17,037 bases of DNA, from positions 1-17,037 of the forward strand of contig CAIXOY010000111.1 in the NCBI GenBank assembly GCA_903921135.1. Reading direction: 5' to 3'. The notes beneath the pieces are model-generated. The model was not told the DNA's origin and did no database searches. It was given only the letters and a program-made list of their open reading frames with translations. Shown piece by piece: positions 1 through 7,028 of the stretch. Numbering within the stretch: position 1 is the stretch's first letter; each line of letters starts with the position of its first letter. The position numbers and the translations under genes were made by a program. The DNA comes from an uncultured Gammaproteobacteria bacterium. GTDB taxonomy: Bacteria; Pseudomonadota; Gammaproteobacteria; Pseudomonadales; UBA5518.

Positions 1-649
1 CCCGCGCGGGTACGCCGCGCCACACCAGACCCTTGCGCAGAAGCAGTCTGCGTACCTCCTGGAGGAACTCGACGGGGGAGTCCCAGGTGTCGAGGATCAG
101 CGACGCGATCGCATCGGGAAGCGGATAGACACGCTCCCGCCAGAGATCGAAGACGACCTCGCTCACGACGCCGGCATCGTCCTCGCCCTCTCCCACCGCG
201 AAGGAAACGCCGCTCTCGAATGCGTTGCGCTTGAGCATCCGCCCCGCAAAGGCGTGAATGGTAAAGATGCTCGCGAGATCGAGGCTCATGGCAGCGAGCG
301 CAAGGCGATCGCGGTCTTTCGCAAGATCCGCGCTGTGCGTGAGCAGCGTGGCGATCAGCGGATCGTCGGACGGCGAGGCATCAGCGGCGAAGGCCTCACG
401 GGCCTTCTGCAGGCGCTCGCGGATCCGGCCGCGCAGTTCCTCGGTCGCAGCACGCGTGAAGGTAACGATGAGGATCTGCTCTATCAGCAGCGCATTCACA
501 CCCGTGGTGCTGCCGTCGTGGCCGAGCAGCAGACGCAGGACGAGGCTGGTGATGGCGTAGGTCTTGCCCGTGCCGGCACTTGCCTCGATCAGGCAGCGGC
601 CCGTGAGTGGCTGGGATTCAGCGTCGAAGGGGACGACGAGGGCGCTCAT
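1..649 (-). CDS. recB: RecBCD exonuclease V beta subunit RecB (N-terminal part, runs off left edge)
   Basis: RecB is the 3'-5' helicase and nuclease subunit of RecBCD, which processes double-strand DNA ends for recombination and degrades foreign linear DNA in the cytoplasm. Only about the first 216 codons lie in the window; the reading frame is open to the left edge, so the gene is cut by the window and not shown to be broken. The helicase Walker A motif EASAGTGKT is at residues 22-30. The superfamily 1 motif Ia region TFTRAATEELRGRI follows at about 63-76, and SIFTIHAFAGRML comes further on, where known RecB proteins carry a very similar SIFTIHGFCQRM-type segment. The ATG is fixed by a 4-bp ATGA overlap with the recC stop codon and a GGAAG upstream, so translation is probably coupled to recC. 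recD is expected further left but is not visible. Confidence 0.95.
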   Translation of the reverse strand, partial: MSALVVPFDAESQPLTGRCLIEASAGTGKTYAITSLVLRLLLGHDGSTTGVNALLIEQILIVTFTRAATEELRGRIRERLQKAREAFAADASPSDDPLIATLLTHSADLAKDRDRLALAAMSLDLASIFTIHAFAGRMLKRNAFESGVSFAVGEGEDDAGVVSEVVFDLWRERVYPLPDAIASLILDTWDSPVEFLQEVRRLLLRKGLVWRGVPAR

Positions 650-3600
650 ATGGTGTCTTCCGCTGTGGCCGCATCGCGCAGCGGCCGGAAGACGCGCTCC
701 GCCAGCGCCTCGAAGCGCGGGCCGAGCGCCTCATCCACATCGGGGAATACGCGGCTCACGTAGGCGTCATCGCCTTCGCCCGGCGCGCCGTCGTGGCGTC
801 GCAGGAATACTTTGCGCGCCTCGAGTAGCGCCTTTGCCTGATCCTTGCCACTGACCCATTTCCAGGCGGCTTTCGGAAACAGGGGCAGCGGCTCACGCAG
901 ACCCGCGAAATACACCTCGACCAGATCGCGCAGGCATTCGATTGCGTCAGCGGCCGGAAGCACACGCAGCGTGCAGCCTCCGTCGCGACTCAGCTGTTCG
1001 CTCGGCTCGTCGACCAGCCCGGCGGCGCAGACCATCAGATGACGCAGCCAGAACCCCGCAAGGGCGCGGCCGTGGGGTTCGCTGGACAAGGTGTGTTCCT
1101 TGAGCGCCCCGCCACGCAAGCCCGCGATATCGCCCTCGATGCGGGCAATGCCGAGGTCGATGACGATGCGCTCCGTGCGGGACGGCTCCCAGCGGGAGAT
1201 CGCCTCCCTCAGGGGGTCGATCTCGGCAAGCAGGGCAGCCACCATGCACCGGCCGGACGCGCCTTGCGGCAGTACGCCCGCGGCAAGGACGCGCTCTGCG
1301 GCTTCGCTCCCGGTTTGCGAGGACGAGGCGGCGAGGAGTGTGCTCCGCACTTTCCATTTCGAGAGTTCGTCGAGCGCCATCGGCTCAACGTCCTCGAGCG
1401 TCTCGCCGGCTTCGGGGAATCGCACGCCGAGCCGCTCGTTGAAAAAGCTCTCGCAAGGACGCGTGAAGAAGCGTGCAAGGGCGTCCGGTCGGATCACCGG
1501 CTCGTCAGCGGGTTGGGGTTGCAGGGGCTGCGGACAGAAGCCCACGGGCGCAGAGCCGATGGCGCGCGCCGCCGGGCACCACTCGCCGCGGAAACTGTAG
1601 CGCTCGCAGCTGCCGTCGAAGTAGGACGGGGCGAAGGGTTTCAGCGCGTGCTTCAGCGTGAGCGCGGCAGCGGCCTCCTTGCCGTGCAGGCGCTCGATGT
1701 ACTCGCGCAACTCACTCACCGGCACCGCGGGCTCCCGGGGCGCGTCGCTGCGTTCGTCGGCGGCGACGCGGCTGATGTAGAGGCAGTCACGCGCCGCTAT
1801 CAGCGATTCCAGGAAAACGAAGCGGTCATCGTCGCGGCGCGAGGGATCGCCCCGCCGTGGCATCACGCCCATCAGGTCGAAGGCCGGGCGCTCGCGATTG
1901 CGCGGAAACGCCTCGGCATTCATGCCGAGCAGGCACACCACACGGAACGGGATGGTGCGCAGTGGCGTCAGCTGGCAGAAGCTCACGCCCGCCCGCAGAA
2001 ACGCGTGGTTGTTCTCGGCCGCCGAGAGGCGGGTTTCGATCAGGTCCTGCACGACCTCCCGCGCGAGATCCGCCGCGTAACCTGCCGCATCCAGCACATC
2101 GATGGCGGCGTTGACTTCTGCGAGCGTCTCGGCGCGCGCGGCTGCGTGGGTGCGTCCTTCCGCGACGAAGTCCGCGAAAATGCGGTGAACCATCTCGCGC
2201 CAGCCCGCGGGCGTACGCGGAGCATCGATCTCCGTGGCGAGCGCAGCCAACCGGTCGACGAAGACACCGAGTTTGCCGACCAGCTCGGCCTCCGAGGCAC
2301 CGCCCACGCCGACGGGCGCGACCCCCGCGTAAAGCGCGCCCTCGTCCATCGCAACGCCAAGCAGCAACCGCTCGAGCCCGAAGCGCCAGGTGTTGCGCGC
2401 GAGCGCGGGCGCATCCCCGGCTGCGCCCGCATCGTCGTAGCCCAGACGGATGCCACTGCGCGCCACCAGCGCATGCAGGGTTTCCATGTCGGCGGCCGTG
2501 AAGCCGGCACGTTCGCCCACCGCGGGCACCGCGAGCAGCCCCAGCACCTCGGAGGCGGTAAAGCGGCTGTCGGGCAACGCGAAGAGATGCAGGAAGCTCC
2601 GGGGCAGCGCCTCCTCGGCAAGGCTCGCGCGATCCGAGATGGCGTAGGGGATGAAGCGCCGATCGCCCGACAGCTCGCCGAAAACGGCCTCGATGTGTGG
2701 CGCGTAGGCCGTGATGTCAGGGGCCATCACCACGATGTCACGCGGGGAAAGGGGGTCGAAGCGCTCGATCATGTCGAGCAGCGCATCGTGCAGCGCCTCG
2801 ACCTCGCGCAGGCGGCTGTGGGTCTCGGCAAAGACAATGCTGCCGTCGGGCTGCAGGGGGCCGCTGTCGGCGGGCTCCTGCAGGTGGAGGATGTCTTCCT
2901 GTATCCGCCCCAGAAGCGTGCCCGGGCGCTGCTCACCGACGTGGAATGCGAGGTTGTCGTCGTGCTTCAACTGTTCCATCAGCTGGGCTGCGCCCTGCTG
3001 GCCCCAGGAGGCGAGCAACGGGTTGCCCGTCTCGGCGTAAAGGGCCCGCTCGGGGTCCAGGATACGCTGGCGGACAAGCTTGGCTTCGCTCTGAAGATCT
3101 GCCCAATACTCGGGACAGGGATTGAACTGGAAGACCTGTACATCCGCATGGGCGCCGAGCGCGCGAAATCCGTGGAGTATCGAAGGCGCAACGGCACCGA
3201 AACCGAAGCCCGTGACGCGTGAGGGCAAACCCGGGGGTGGCTCAGCGTGCTTCAGGCGCTCGCAGAGCAGCGCGGTCATCGCAGCGGGGTGCAGGGCACC
3301 CGGATGTGCCGTCGTGACGGCGGAGCTCAGCGCGCACCAGAGCACCGGCTGCCAGGGGTTCTCGCGGGCGGGGTTGCCCTCACCGGGCTGGCCGGCCTCC
3401 CAGTCGCGGATCCAGTCGTCACGCCAGACGAGGTACGCATCGAAGAGTGCAGCGATCTGCCGTGAGAGGCCGAGCAAGCGGCGCGGATCGCGGGTGTCGG
3501 CGAGGTAGGCCGCGAGCGGAGCGAAATCAGGGCGCCCGAGGAGGCCGGGGATCAGGCCCATCAGGCGCACCGTGAGGAGATCTCTCGACCAGGGATCTTC

Positions 3601-3846
3601 GGCAGGAGCGGGGAGCCCGAGCACGATACCCGCGATGCGTCGCAGGAACTGCACGGGGCTGTCGCAGCTGAGGTCTGCGGCGATGCCCTGATGTTCCAGC
3701 ACGCCCCGCCTGAACCACTTGGCCATGCCCGCGTTGGGCACCACCACGTGCTCGGGTTCGAGCGGGGGCGGGGGTGATTGCGCAAGCCGCCGCGCGGCGA
3801 GTTCACGCAGCAGGCCAAGGTCGTTGCTGTGATGGAATATCAGCAT
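646..3846 (-). CDS. recC: RecBCD exonuclease V gamma subunit RecC
   Basis: RecC holds the RecBCD complex together, splits the DNA strands and scans for Chi. The protein from the chosen start is 1066 residues, somewhat shorter than the roughly 1120 of E. coli RecC. It opens MLIFHHSNDLGLLRELAARR, matching the family's usual N-terminal HHSN/YHSN start. A conserved block early on reads VVPNAGMAKWFRRG, and a typical RecC segment, CLLGMNAEAFPRNRERPAFD, is followed by a GDPSRRDDDRFVFLESL block. The frame stays open upstream to 3963, but those 39 extra codons are low-complexity and unlike RecC. An ATG at 3891 (MRALRG) is the other option; neither start has a strong Shine-Dalgarno. The gene overlaps recB by 4 bp. 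The order recC-recB without an interposed ptrA is as in Pseudomonas rather than E. coli. I see no convincing promoter for it. Confidence 0.95.
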   Translation of the reverse strand: MLIFHHSNDLGLLRELAARRLAQSPPPPLEPEHVVVPNAGMAKWFRRGVLEHQGIAADLSCDSPVQFLRRIAGIVLGLPAPAEDPWSRDLLTVRLMGLIPGLLGRPDFAPLAAYLADTRDPRRLLGLSRQIAALFDAYLVWRDDWIRDWEAGQPGEGNPARENPWQPVLWCALSSAVTTAHPGALHPAAMTALLCERLKHAEPPPGLPSRVTGFGFGAVAPSILHGFRALGAHADVQVFQFNPCPEYWADLQSEAKLVRQRILDPERALYAETGNPLLASWGQQGAAQLMEQLKHDDNLAFHVGEQRPGTLLGRIQEDILHLQEPADSGPLQPDGSIVFAETHSRLREVEALHDALLDMIERFDPLSPRDIVVMAPDITAYAPHIEAVFGELSGDRRFIPYAISDRASLAEEALPRSFLHLFALPDSRFTASEVLGLLAVPAVGERAGFTAADMETLHALVARSGIRLGYDDAGAAGDAPALARNTWRFGLERLLLGVAMDEGALYAGVAPVGVGGASEAELVGKLGVFVDRLAALATEIDAPRTPAGWREMVHRIFADFVAEGRTHAAARAETLAEVNAAIDVLDAAGYAADLAREVVQDLIETRLSAAENNHAFLRAGVSFCQLTPLRTIPFRVVCLLGMNAEAFPRNRERPAFDLMGVMPRRGDPSRRDDDRFVFLESLIAARDCLYISRVAADERSDAPREPAVPVSELREYIERLHGKEAAAALTLKHALKPFAPSYFDGSCERYSFRGEWCPAARAIGSAPVGFCPQPLQPQPADEPVIRPDALARFFTRPCESFFNERLGVRFPEAGETLEDVEPMALDELSKWKVRSTLLAASSSQTGSEAAERVLAAGVLPQGASGRCMVAALLAEIDPLREAISRWEPSRTERIVIDLGIARIEGDIAGLRGGALKEHTLSSEPHGRALAGFWLRHLMVCAAGLVDEPSEQLSRDGGCTLRVLPAADAIECLRDLVEVYFAGLREPLPLFPKAAWKWVSGKDQAKALLEARKVFLRRHDGAPGEGDDAYVSRVFPDVDEALGPRFEALAERVFRPLRDAATAEDTI

Positions 3847-4217
3847 GGGGAACCCGTGAACGCGTCCTGCGAAACCCCGAAGGGCGCGCATGTTTGCACA
3901 GCACCGGCACGCGACGGAAGGCCCGCGATGCCGCGCGGTGACGGCAGCGCTGTGCTCGGCCACTGATCCGTCGCGCGCGGCCTCCGATGACCTGCCTCGG
4001 TACCGTCGCGCTTTTCGAATACCTGCGCGAGAAGCTCACCTTCGCTTGGCTGTGGGCAAGGCTCTGCCTGCCGGAATCGGTCTTTTTCCTGTTCAGGGCC
4101 AAGCTGGGGTGCTGAGACCTCTGGCCGCTGGCAGGCACAAGATTTCGTGGGTGTAAGGCTTTTGATCCACCACATGTGGTGACAAGAGGGGCGTTTGCGG
4201 GATAGTCTCGCGCTGAC
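3847..4217. other. Intergenic region between recC and the SOS gene
   Basis: This gap of about 370 bp separates two diverging transcription units. Several reading frames cross it on both strands, but they lack Shine-Dalgarno sequences, consist of arginine/alanine/serine-rich low-complexity sequence and resemble no family I know. It must hold the recC promoter, yet I found no -35/-10 pair on the minus strand that I would defend. The only clear structure is the palindrome at 4168-4181. No terminator or tRNA is visible. Confidence 0.5.
4168..4181. repeat. Perfect 14-bp palindrome, possible operator
   Basis: CACCACATGTGGTG is a perfect palindrome centred between 4174 and 4175. It lies 37 bp upstream of the -35 element of the SOS promoter and on the recC side of it. 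A symmetric site in a divergent promoter region is typical of a dimeric regulator's binding site. It is not a LexA box, because it lacks CTG-N10-CAG. The regulator is unknown. Chance occurrence is possible. Confidence 0.4.
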
Positions 4218-4245
4218 TTGCAGGGCAAAACATCTGGCCTATACT
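4218..4245 (+). promoter_or_regulatory. Sigma70-type promoter of the SOS gene
   Basis: The -35 element TTGCAG (4218-4223) and the -10 element TATACT (4240-4245) are separated by 16 bp. The -35 matches TTGACA at four of six positions and the -10 matches TATAAT at five of six. Expected transcription start is near 4252, giving a leader of about 27 nt before the ATG at 4279. The -10 element overlaps the LexA box, so bound LexA would block polymerase. Confidence 0.8.
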
Positions 4246-4261
4246 GTACGCAAACACAGTA
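4242..4261 (+). promoter_or_regulatory. LexA binding site (SOS box)
   Basis: TACTGTACGCAAACACAGTA has the invariant CTG-N10-CAG spacing. It agrees with the gammaproteobacterial consensus TACTGTATATATATACAGTA at 15 of 20 positions, including the first seven and the last six. It covers the last four bases of the -10 element and the expected start site, the classical repression position. This predicts induction of the downstream gene by DNA damage through RecA-stimulated LexA cleavage. The box match is seen in the sequence; the regulation is inferred. Confidence 0.9.
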
Positions 4262-4278
4262 TGTATGGAATCCCAGCC

Positions 4279-4521
4279 ATGAAAAACCTCGAGAGCTTCT
4301 TCGTCAAGGTCGACTACCGCGAGTTCAAGCGCCGCATCAACCGCTGCCCCAGCGCTGACATCCGCCGCAAAGGCTATGAGACCGTGATCTCCGACGAAGA
4401 AGGCGACATCCTCGCCATCGTCCACGCCGCTGCCATCGACGAGCGCGGACGCGTCCACCCCACCGAGTACTACCTGCGCCGCACGGATCCCCCGGGGGTC
4501 AGTCCGCGGCAGGTGGCGTGA
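4279..4521 (+). CDS. Small LexA-controlled protein of unknown function
   Basis: An 80-residue protein beginning MKNLESFFVKVDYREFKRRI. I do not recognise the family. It is soluble-looking: no signal peptide or membrane segment, charged throughout, with a basic stretch (FKRRINRC) near residues 16-23, a second one (IRRKGY) near 28-33, and a central acidic turn (SDEEGDILAIV) that suggests beta strands. The ATG at 4279 was chosen because it lies downstream of the expected transcription start, with GGAA 8 nt upstream. An in-frame ATG at 4261 touches the operator, and a TTG at 4195 lies upstream of the promoter. By hand count about 87% of codons end in G or C, close to the neighbouring core genes, which supports real coding. 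It appears monocistronic, because a convergent gene overlaps its end. Its SOS control and position beside recCB suggest a role in DNA damage, recombination or division arrest, but the function is not known. Confidence 0.85.
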   Translation: MKNLESFFVKVDYREFKRRINRCPSADIRRKGYETVISDEEGDILAIVHAAAIDERGRVHPTEYYLRRTDPPGVSPRQVA

Positions 4522-4714
4522 AGGAGCTTTTCCGTTTTTGCTCCTTCCTCCGCTTCGAAGACGGTAGCTCATCGATGAGCCATGCCACGTCTTCCTCGGT
4601 GCGCTCGAAATGGCATGGGCGGCATTCCCGGAGCATGTGTTCGAGCAAATAGCCGGGCGTCTGCTCCGGCGGCTTTACTGGATGGATCATGCGGATTGCC
4701 GTACCGAAGTCCAT
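4499..4714 (-). CDS. Small hypothetical protein with a CXXCH motif
   Basis: A 71-residue protein beginning MDFGTAIRMIHPVKPPEQTP. I do not recognise it. The start is set by AGGAG 5 nt upstream; the frame is open further up to 5032, but that extension runs into the SDR gene on the same strand. It has one CRPCH (residues 35-39), an acidic helix-like stretch TEEDVAWLIDELP, and a lysine/arginine-rich tail (SSKRRKEQKRKSS). CXXCH is the haem c attachment motif, but with no signal peptide a cytochrome is unlikely; single-site metal binding or a thiol pair is as plausible. Its 3' end overlaps the convergent SOS gene by 23 bp. About 72% of codons end in G or C by hand count, lower than its neighbours, which may mean a recently acquired or weakly constrained gene. 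Confidence 0.55.
   Translation of the reverse strand: MDFGTAIRMIHPVKPPEQTPGYLLEHMLRECRPCHFERTEEDVAWLIDELPSSKRRKEQKRKSSFTPPAAD
4520..4547. repeat. Inverted repeat at the convergent 3' ends
   Basis: GAAGGAGC (4520-4527) and GCTCCTTC (4540-4547) form a perfect 8-bp stem around a T-rich 12-nt loop. It begins at the stop codon of the plus-strand SOS gene and lies inside the coding end of the minus-strand gene. It could act as a bidirectional transcription stop or mRNA-end stabiliser, but no U-run follows the stem, so an ordinary intrinsic terminator is not supported. Confidence 0.4.
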
Positions 4715-4719
4715 GATCG

Positions 4720-4724
4720 CTCCT
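4720..4724 (-). promoter_or_regulatory. Shine-Dalgarno of the small CXXCH gene
   Basis: AGGAG on the minus strand, 5 nt before the ATG at 4714-4712. It is the main reason for choosing this start and for regarding the small gene as real. Confidence 0.6.
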
Positions 4725-4771
4725 GACGCGGCTATTACCCGCATTGTTGTGATGTTGTCCGGGGAACGGAC

Positions 4772-4797
4772 GGCGGCACCGAACGCCTGATGCCGCC
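4772..4797. repeat. Inverted repeat downstream of the SDR gene
   Basis: GGCGGCA (4772-4778) and TGCCGCC (4791-4797) form a 7-bp stem with a 12-nt loop, in the 158-bp gap between the SDR stop codon and the small CXXCH gene. A shorter GGCG-TAAA-CGCC hairpin sits at 4857-4868, immediately after the SDR stop. Neither is followed by a T-run on the minus strand. They may be weak or Rho-dependent 3' end structures of the operon, or chance in GC-rich DNA. Confidence 0.3.
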
Positions 4798-4872
4798 AGC
4801 CTCTTAGCCATATCTGCACGTGCGCAAGCGGTTTCCCAGTGAGGGACGACCTCGAAGGCGTAAACGCCCTAC

Positions 4873-5712
4873 TCAACCAAACCCGAACCCGTCCCCCGTC
4901 ACCACCGGCACATTGGTCCAGCGCCCTGAGGGCGTGCGATAGAAACCACCCGCCGCCAGGGCGCCGCCGTCCGCGTGGATCGTCGTGCCCGTCACCCACG
5001 CGGAGAGCTCGCTCGCCAGGAACACCGCGCAACCGGCCATGTCCTCAGGCGTGCCGAAGCGTCCGAGCGGAATCCAGCGTGGCGTGTGCGCCTGGTGCTC
5101 GGGGCGGATGTAGGCGGCGGGCTTCACCTGTTCGGTCTCGGTGGTCTCGGGGGCGATCGCGTTCACGCGGATGCCTTCAGGCGCGAGCTGCACCGCAAGG
5201 CTTTTGGTGAAGCCCGTGACGCCCGCCTTGAAGGCCGAATACACCGGGCACATGGGAATGCCACGGAAGGCCTCAATGGTGGATACGTTGATGATGCTGC
5301 CGCCCGGGCGGCCCATGCGCAGCAGCGGCAGCGCGGCGCGCGTGGCGAGAAAGACATGGCGCAGGTTCACGGCGTAGAGCGCGTCCCACTCGGCCTCGGT
5401 GCCCTCCTCGAAGCCGTTCATCACGCCGAGGAAATCGCCCACGTTGTTCACAAGGATGTCGAGCGAGCCATGCCGCTCGGCCACACCCGCAAAAACGTCG
5501 GCCACCGAGGCCGCATCACGCACATCGCCCACCACCATGCGCACCGGCAAACCCGCCGCCTGCATGGCCTCACCCGTGGCAGCAGCCCGCGCGGCGTCGA
5601 TCTCGATGCCGGTCACCTCTGCGCCGAGGCGCGCGTAGGCCTCGGCGATCGCCCGCCCTATACCGGCGCCCGCGCCGCTCACCACTGCCGTCCTGCCGCT
5701 GAAGTCGATCAT
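4873..5712 (-). CDS. Short-chain dehydrogenase/reductase (SDR), NAD(P)-dependent
   Basis: A 279-residue classical SDR, a cytoplasmic Rossmann-fold oxidoreductase acting on an alcohol or ketone that cannot be named from sequence. The cofactor loop is VSGAGAGIG (residues 11-19), with serine in place of the usual threonine. The structural NNAG motif reads NNVG (89-92). The catalytic tetrad is N116, S144 (INVS), Y158 and K162 (YSAFK). Acidic residues after the second strand (E37, D39) favour NAD over NADP. The C-terminal IHADGG (245-250) is typical of the family. The start was chosen over an ATG 13 codons upstream because AGGAG lies 8 nt before it. It is the last gene of the five-gene cluster, 35 nt after the DUF917 gene, and its only clearly cytoplasmic product, so it may process an imported product of the exported hydrolases. 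Confidence 0.92.
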   Translation of the reverse strand: MIDFSGRTAVVSGAGAGIGRAIAEAYARLGAEVTGIEIDAARAAATGEAMQAAGLPVRMVVGDVRDAASVADVFAGVAERHGSLDILVNNVGDFLGVMNGFEEGTEAEWDALYAVNLRHVFLATRAALPLLRMGRPGGSIINVSTIEAFRGIPMCPVYSAFKAGVTGFTKSLAVQLAPEGIRVNAIAPETTETEQVKPAAYIRPEHQAHTPRWIPLGRFGTPEDMAGCAVFLASELSAWVTGTTIHADGGALAAGGFYRTPSGRWTNVPVVTGDGFGFG

Positions 5713-5747
5713 CTGCCCTGCTCCTCGCCCGTGTGCTGATGTGGAAG

Positions 5748-6971
5748 TCAAAGAGGCCGGTAAGCCTCATCCAACCCGAAGTGCGCGGGTCCGAAAACGC
5801 GCAACCCCGCCGGTGTACGCCAGATCGCAGGTGCCGGAAAGCCCAGCACCGTCACCGCCCGGCCCGGCTCGAACTCCGGGTTGGAGATGGCCACGGCCGT
5901 GCGCGAATCCACCACGCAGATGAGATCCGGCGGCAGCACGCTCACTGCGCCGTCCTTCCACGCGACGATGTGTTCGTTCTTGAAACGGATGCGGTAGTCG
6001 CTCGATGCAAATTCTCCGATACCGCTGATCGTCACTTCGCCAACGAGGAACCCCGCTTCGTCGCGCCACGGGCAGTCGACCACCGTGCCCTGGAACAGGC
6101 GCTGCCCTGCCCCCGCGGCGCGCAAGGCCTCCACGGGATCCGTACCGGCCGCCGTGGACTCGCGTACCGCCTGACCCAGCGCACGGGCTCTGGATATCGT
6201 GCCGGTGATCAACGCACCACTGCGGCGGATGTCACGGCCCGACAAGGCTGCATCCGTTACGCCCAGATCACCTGCGCTGGCGACCGACATCGCACGCAAC
6301 AGATCCTCGATCCGTGACTGCGCACCGACTTTTTCAAGGATCACCGAATCCCCGAAGGGGCTGACCGCAGCCAACGGAAGCGTCGACAGACCCGCCACCA
6401 CCACCGAGTCCTGGGTAGCCTCGGGGGTTGCACGCCCCACGCGGTCGGCATCGAGCAGCGGGATGCCGAGCCGCGCGGCCGTCGACAACGCAGCGGCCGT
6501 GCTCCACGGCCCCAGTTCGCCCGCAACCACCGCCACGAAGGGACGGCCGAGAAACAGGCTGAGCCGCCTGAACGAGGCTTCCACGTTGTCCTCTTTGGCC
6601 CGCGGCAAGGCGGCAAAGCGGGCCTGATCCTCCTCGCTCTGCGGCGCAAGGCTGCCTATCCCGTAGGGCGAGGCAACCCATTCGTCATCCCCGAGTTCGG
6701 CTACCGGGAGCAAGCGGAACGGGCTTCCAGCCTCGAGACCGGTGCTCAGCCTGGCGAGGCCATCCGCGTAGGTGCCCCCACCCCCACAGCCCAGAACTGC
6801 GCAGCCGGCAAGGATGTCCTCGAGCGCCGTCCGATCGAGAGTCACCTCACCCGGGCGGACCGGGGCGGCGGCATCGGCACCGACCGCGGCCAGAGCCGGC
6901 ACCGCCGACGCTCCCACGCCGAGCAGAGCGGCATTTCTCAGGAACGTCCGGCGCGAATCGTGGGAGTTCAT
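5748..6971 (-). CDS. DUF917 / S-methylthiohydantoin desulfurase-like protein with Tat signal
   Basis: A 407-residue protein whose body matches the DUF917 family, now named after S-methyl thiohydantoin desulfurase. The hallmark glycine run GCGGGGTYADG is at residues 61-71. The remainder has the expected length for the N- and C-terminal domains, including VAGELGPWSTAAAL and a C-terminal CVVDSRTAVAISN segment. The N-terminus carries a twin-arginine signal: SRRTFLR at residues 6-12, then a weakly hydrophobic Ala/Gly/Leu segment ending about residue 30. Export to the periplasm in folded form is therefore predicted. As far as I know most family members lack a signal, so this is unusual. The start is well supported by the position of the Tat motif, but the ATG lacks its own Shine-Dalgarno and overlaps the stop of a 17-codon reading frame. 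The substrate is unknown; a cyclic amide or hydantoin-like compound is only a guess from the family name. Confidence 0.85.
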   Translation of the reverse strand: MNSHDSRRTFLRNAALLGVGASAVPALAAVGADAAAPVRPGEVTLDRTALEDILAGCAVLGCGGGGTYADGLARLSTGLEAGSPFRLLPVAELGDDEWVASPYGIGSLAPQSEEDQARFAALPRAKEDNVEASFRRLSLFLGRPFVAVVAGELGPWSTAAALSTAARLGIPLLDADRVGRATPEATQDSVVVAGLSTLPLAAVSPFGDSVILEKVGAQSRIEDLLRAMSVASAGDLGVTDAALSGRDIRRSGALITGTISRARALGQAVRESTAAGTDPVEALRAAGAGQRLFQGTVVDCPWRDEAGFLVGEVTISGIGEFASSDYRIRFKNEHIVAWKDGAVSVLPPDLICVVDSRTAVAISNPEFEPGRAVTVLGFPAPAIWRTPAGLRVFGPAHFGLDEAYRPL

Positions 6972-7021
6972 GGAGCCGCACTCGAGGTCGCCGACGGTTG
7001 CCAGCAGGTATCCGCGTGCAT
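6968..7021 (-). CDS. 17-codon upstream ORF coupled to the DUF917 gene
   Basis: A tiny reading frame encoding MHADTCWQPSATSSAAP. It is preceded by a consensus AGGAGG 7 nt before the ATG, the strongest ribosome site in the cluster, and starts 19 nt after the DUF3604 stop codon. Its TGA overlaps the DUF917 start in an ATGA arrangement. Since the DUF917 ATG has no Shine-Dalgarno of its own, the simplest reading is translational coupling: ribosomes load here and re-initiate on DUF917. The peptide resembles no family known to me and may have no function. It could also be a regulatory leader peptide. Confidence 0.5.
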   Translation of the reverse strand: MHADTCWQPSATSSAAP

Positions 7022-7028
7022 CCTCACA

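Noticed and set aside
1039..3222. A 727-codon open frame on the plus strand opposite recC
   Set aside because: It is an antisense shadow of recC with biased composition, no Shine-Dalgarno and no recognisable domain.
3847..3963. 39-residue N-terminal extension of RecC
   Set aside because: The extension is low-complexity and absent from RecC proteins; the family-typical N-terminus begins at the ATG at 3846.
4195..4278. Longer start (TTG) for the SOS gene
   Set aside because: It begins upstream of the -35 element and runs through the promoter and LexA box, so it would not be on the transcript.
4598..4612. CXXCH as evidence for a c-type cytochrome
   Set aside because: The 71-residue protein has no signal peptide, and haem c attachment occurs in the periplasm; a single chance CXXCH is more likely.
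4715..5032. 106-codon N-terminal extension of the small CXXCH protein
   Set aside because: It overlaps the SDR coding end in another frame, while the ATG at 4714 has an excellent Shine-Dalgarno.
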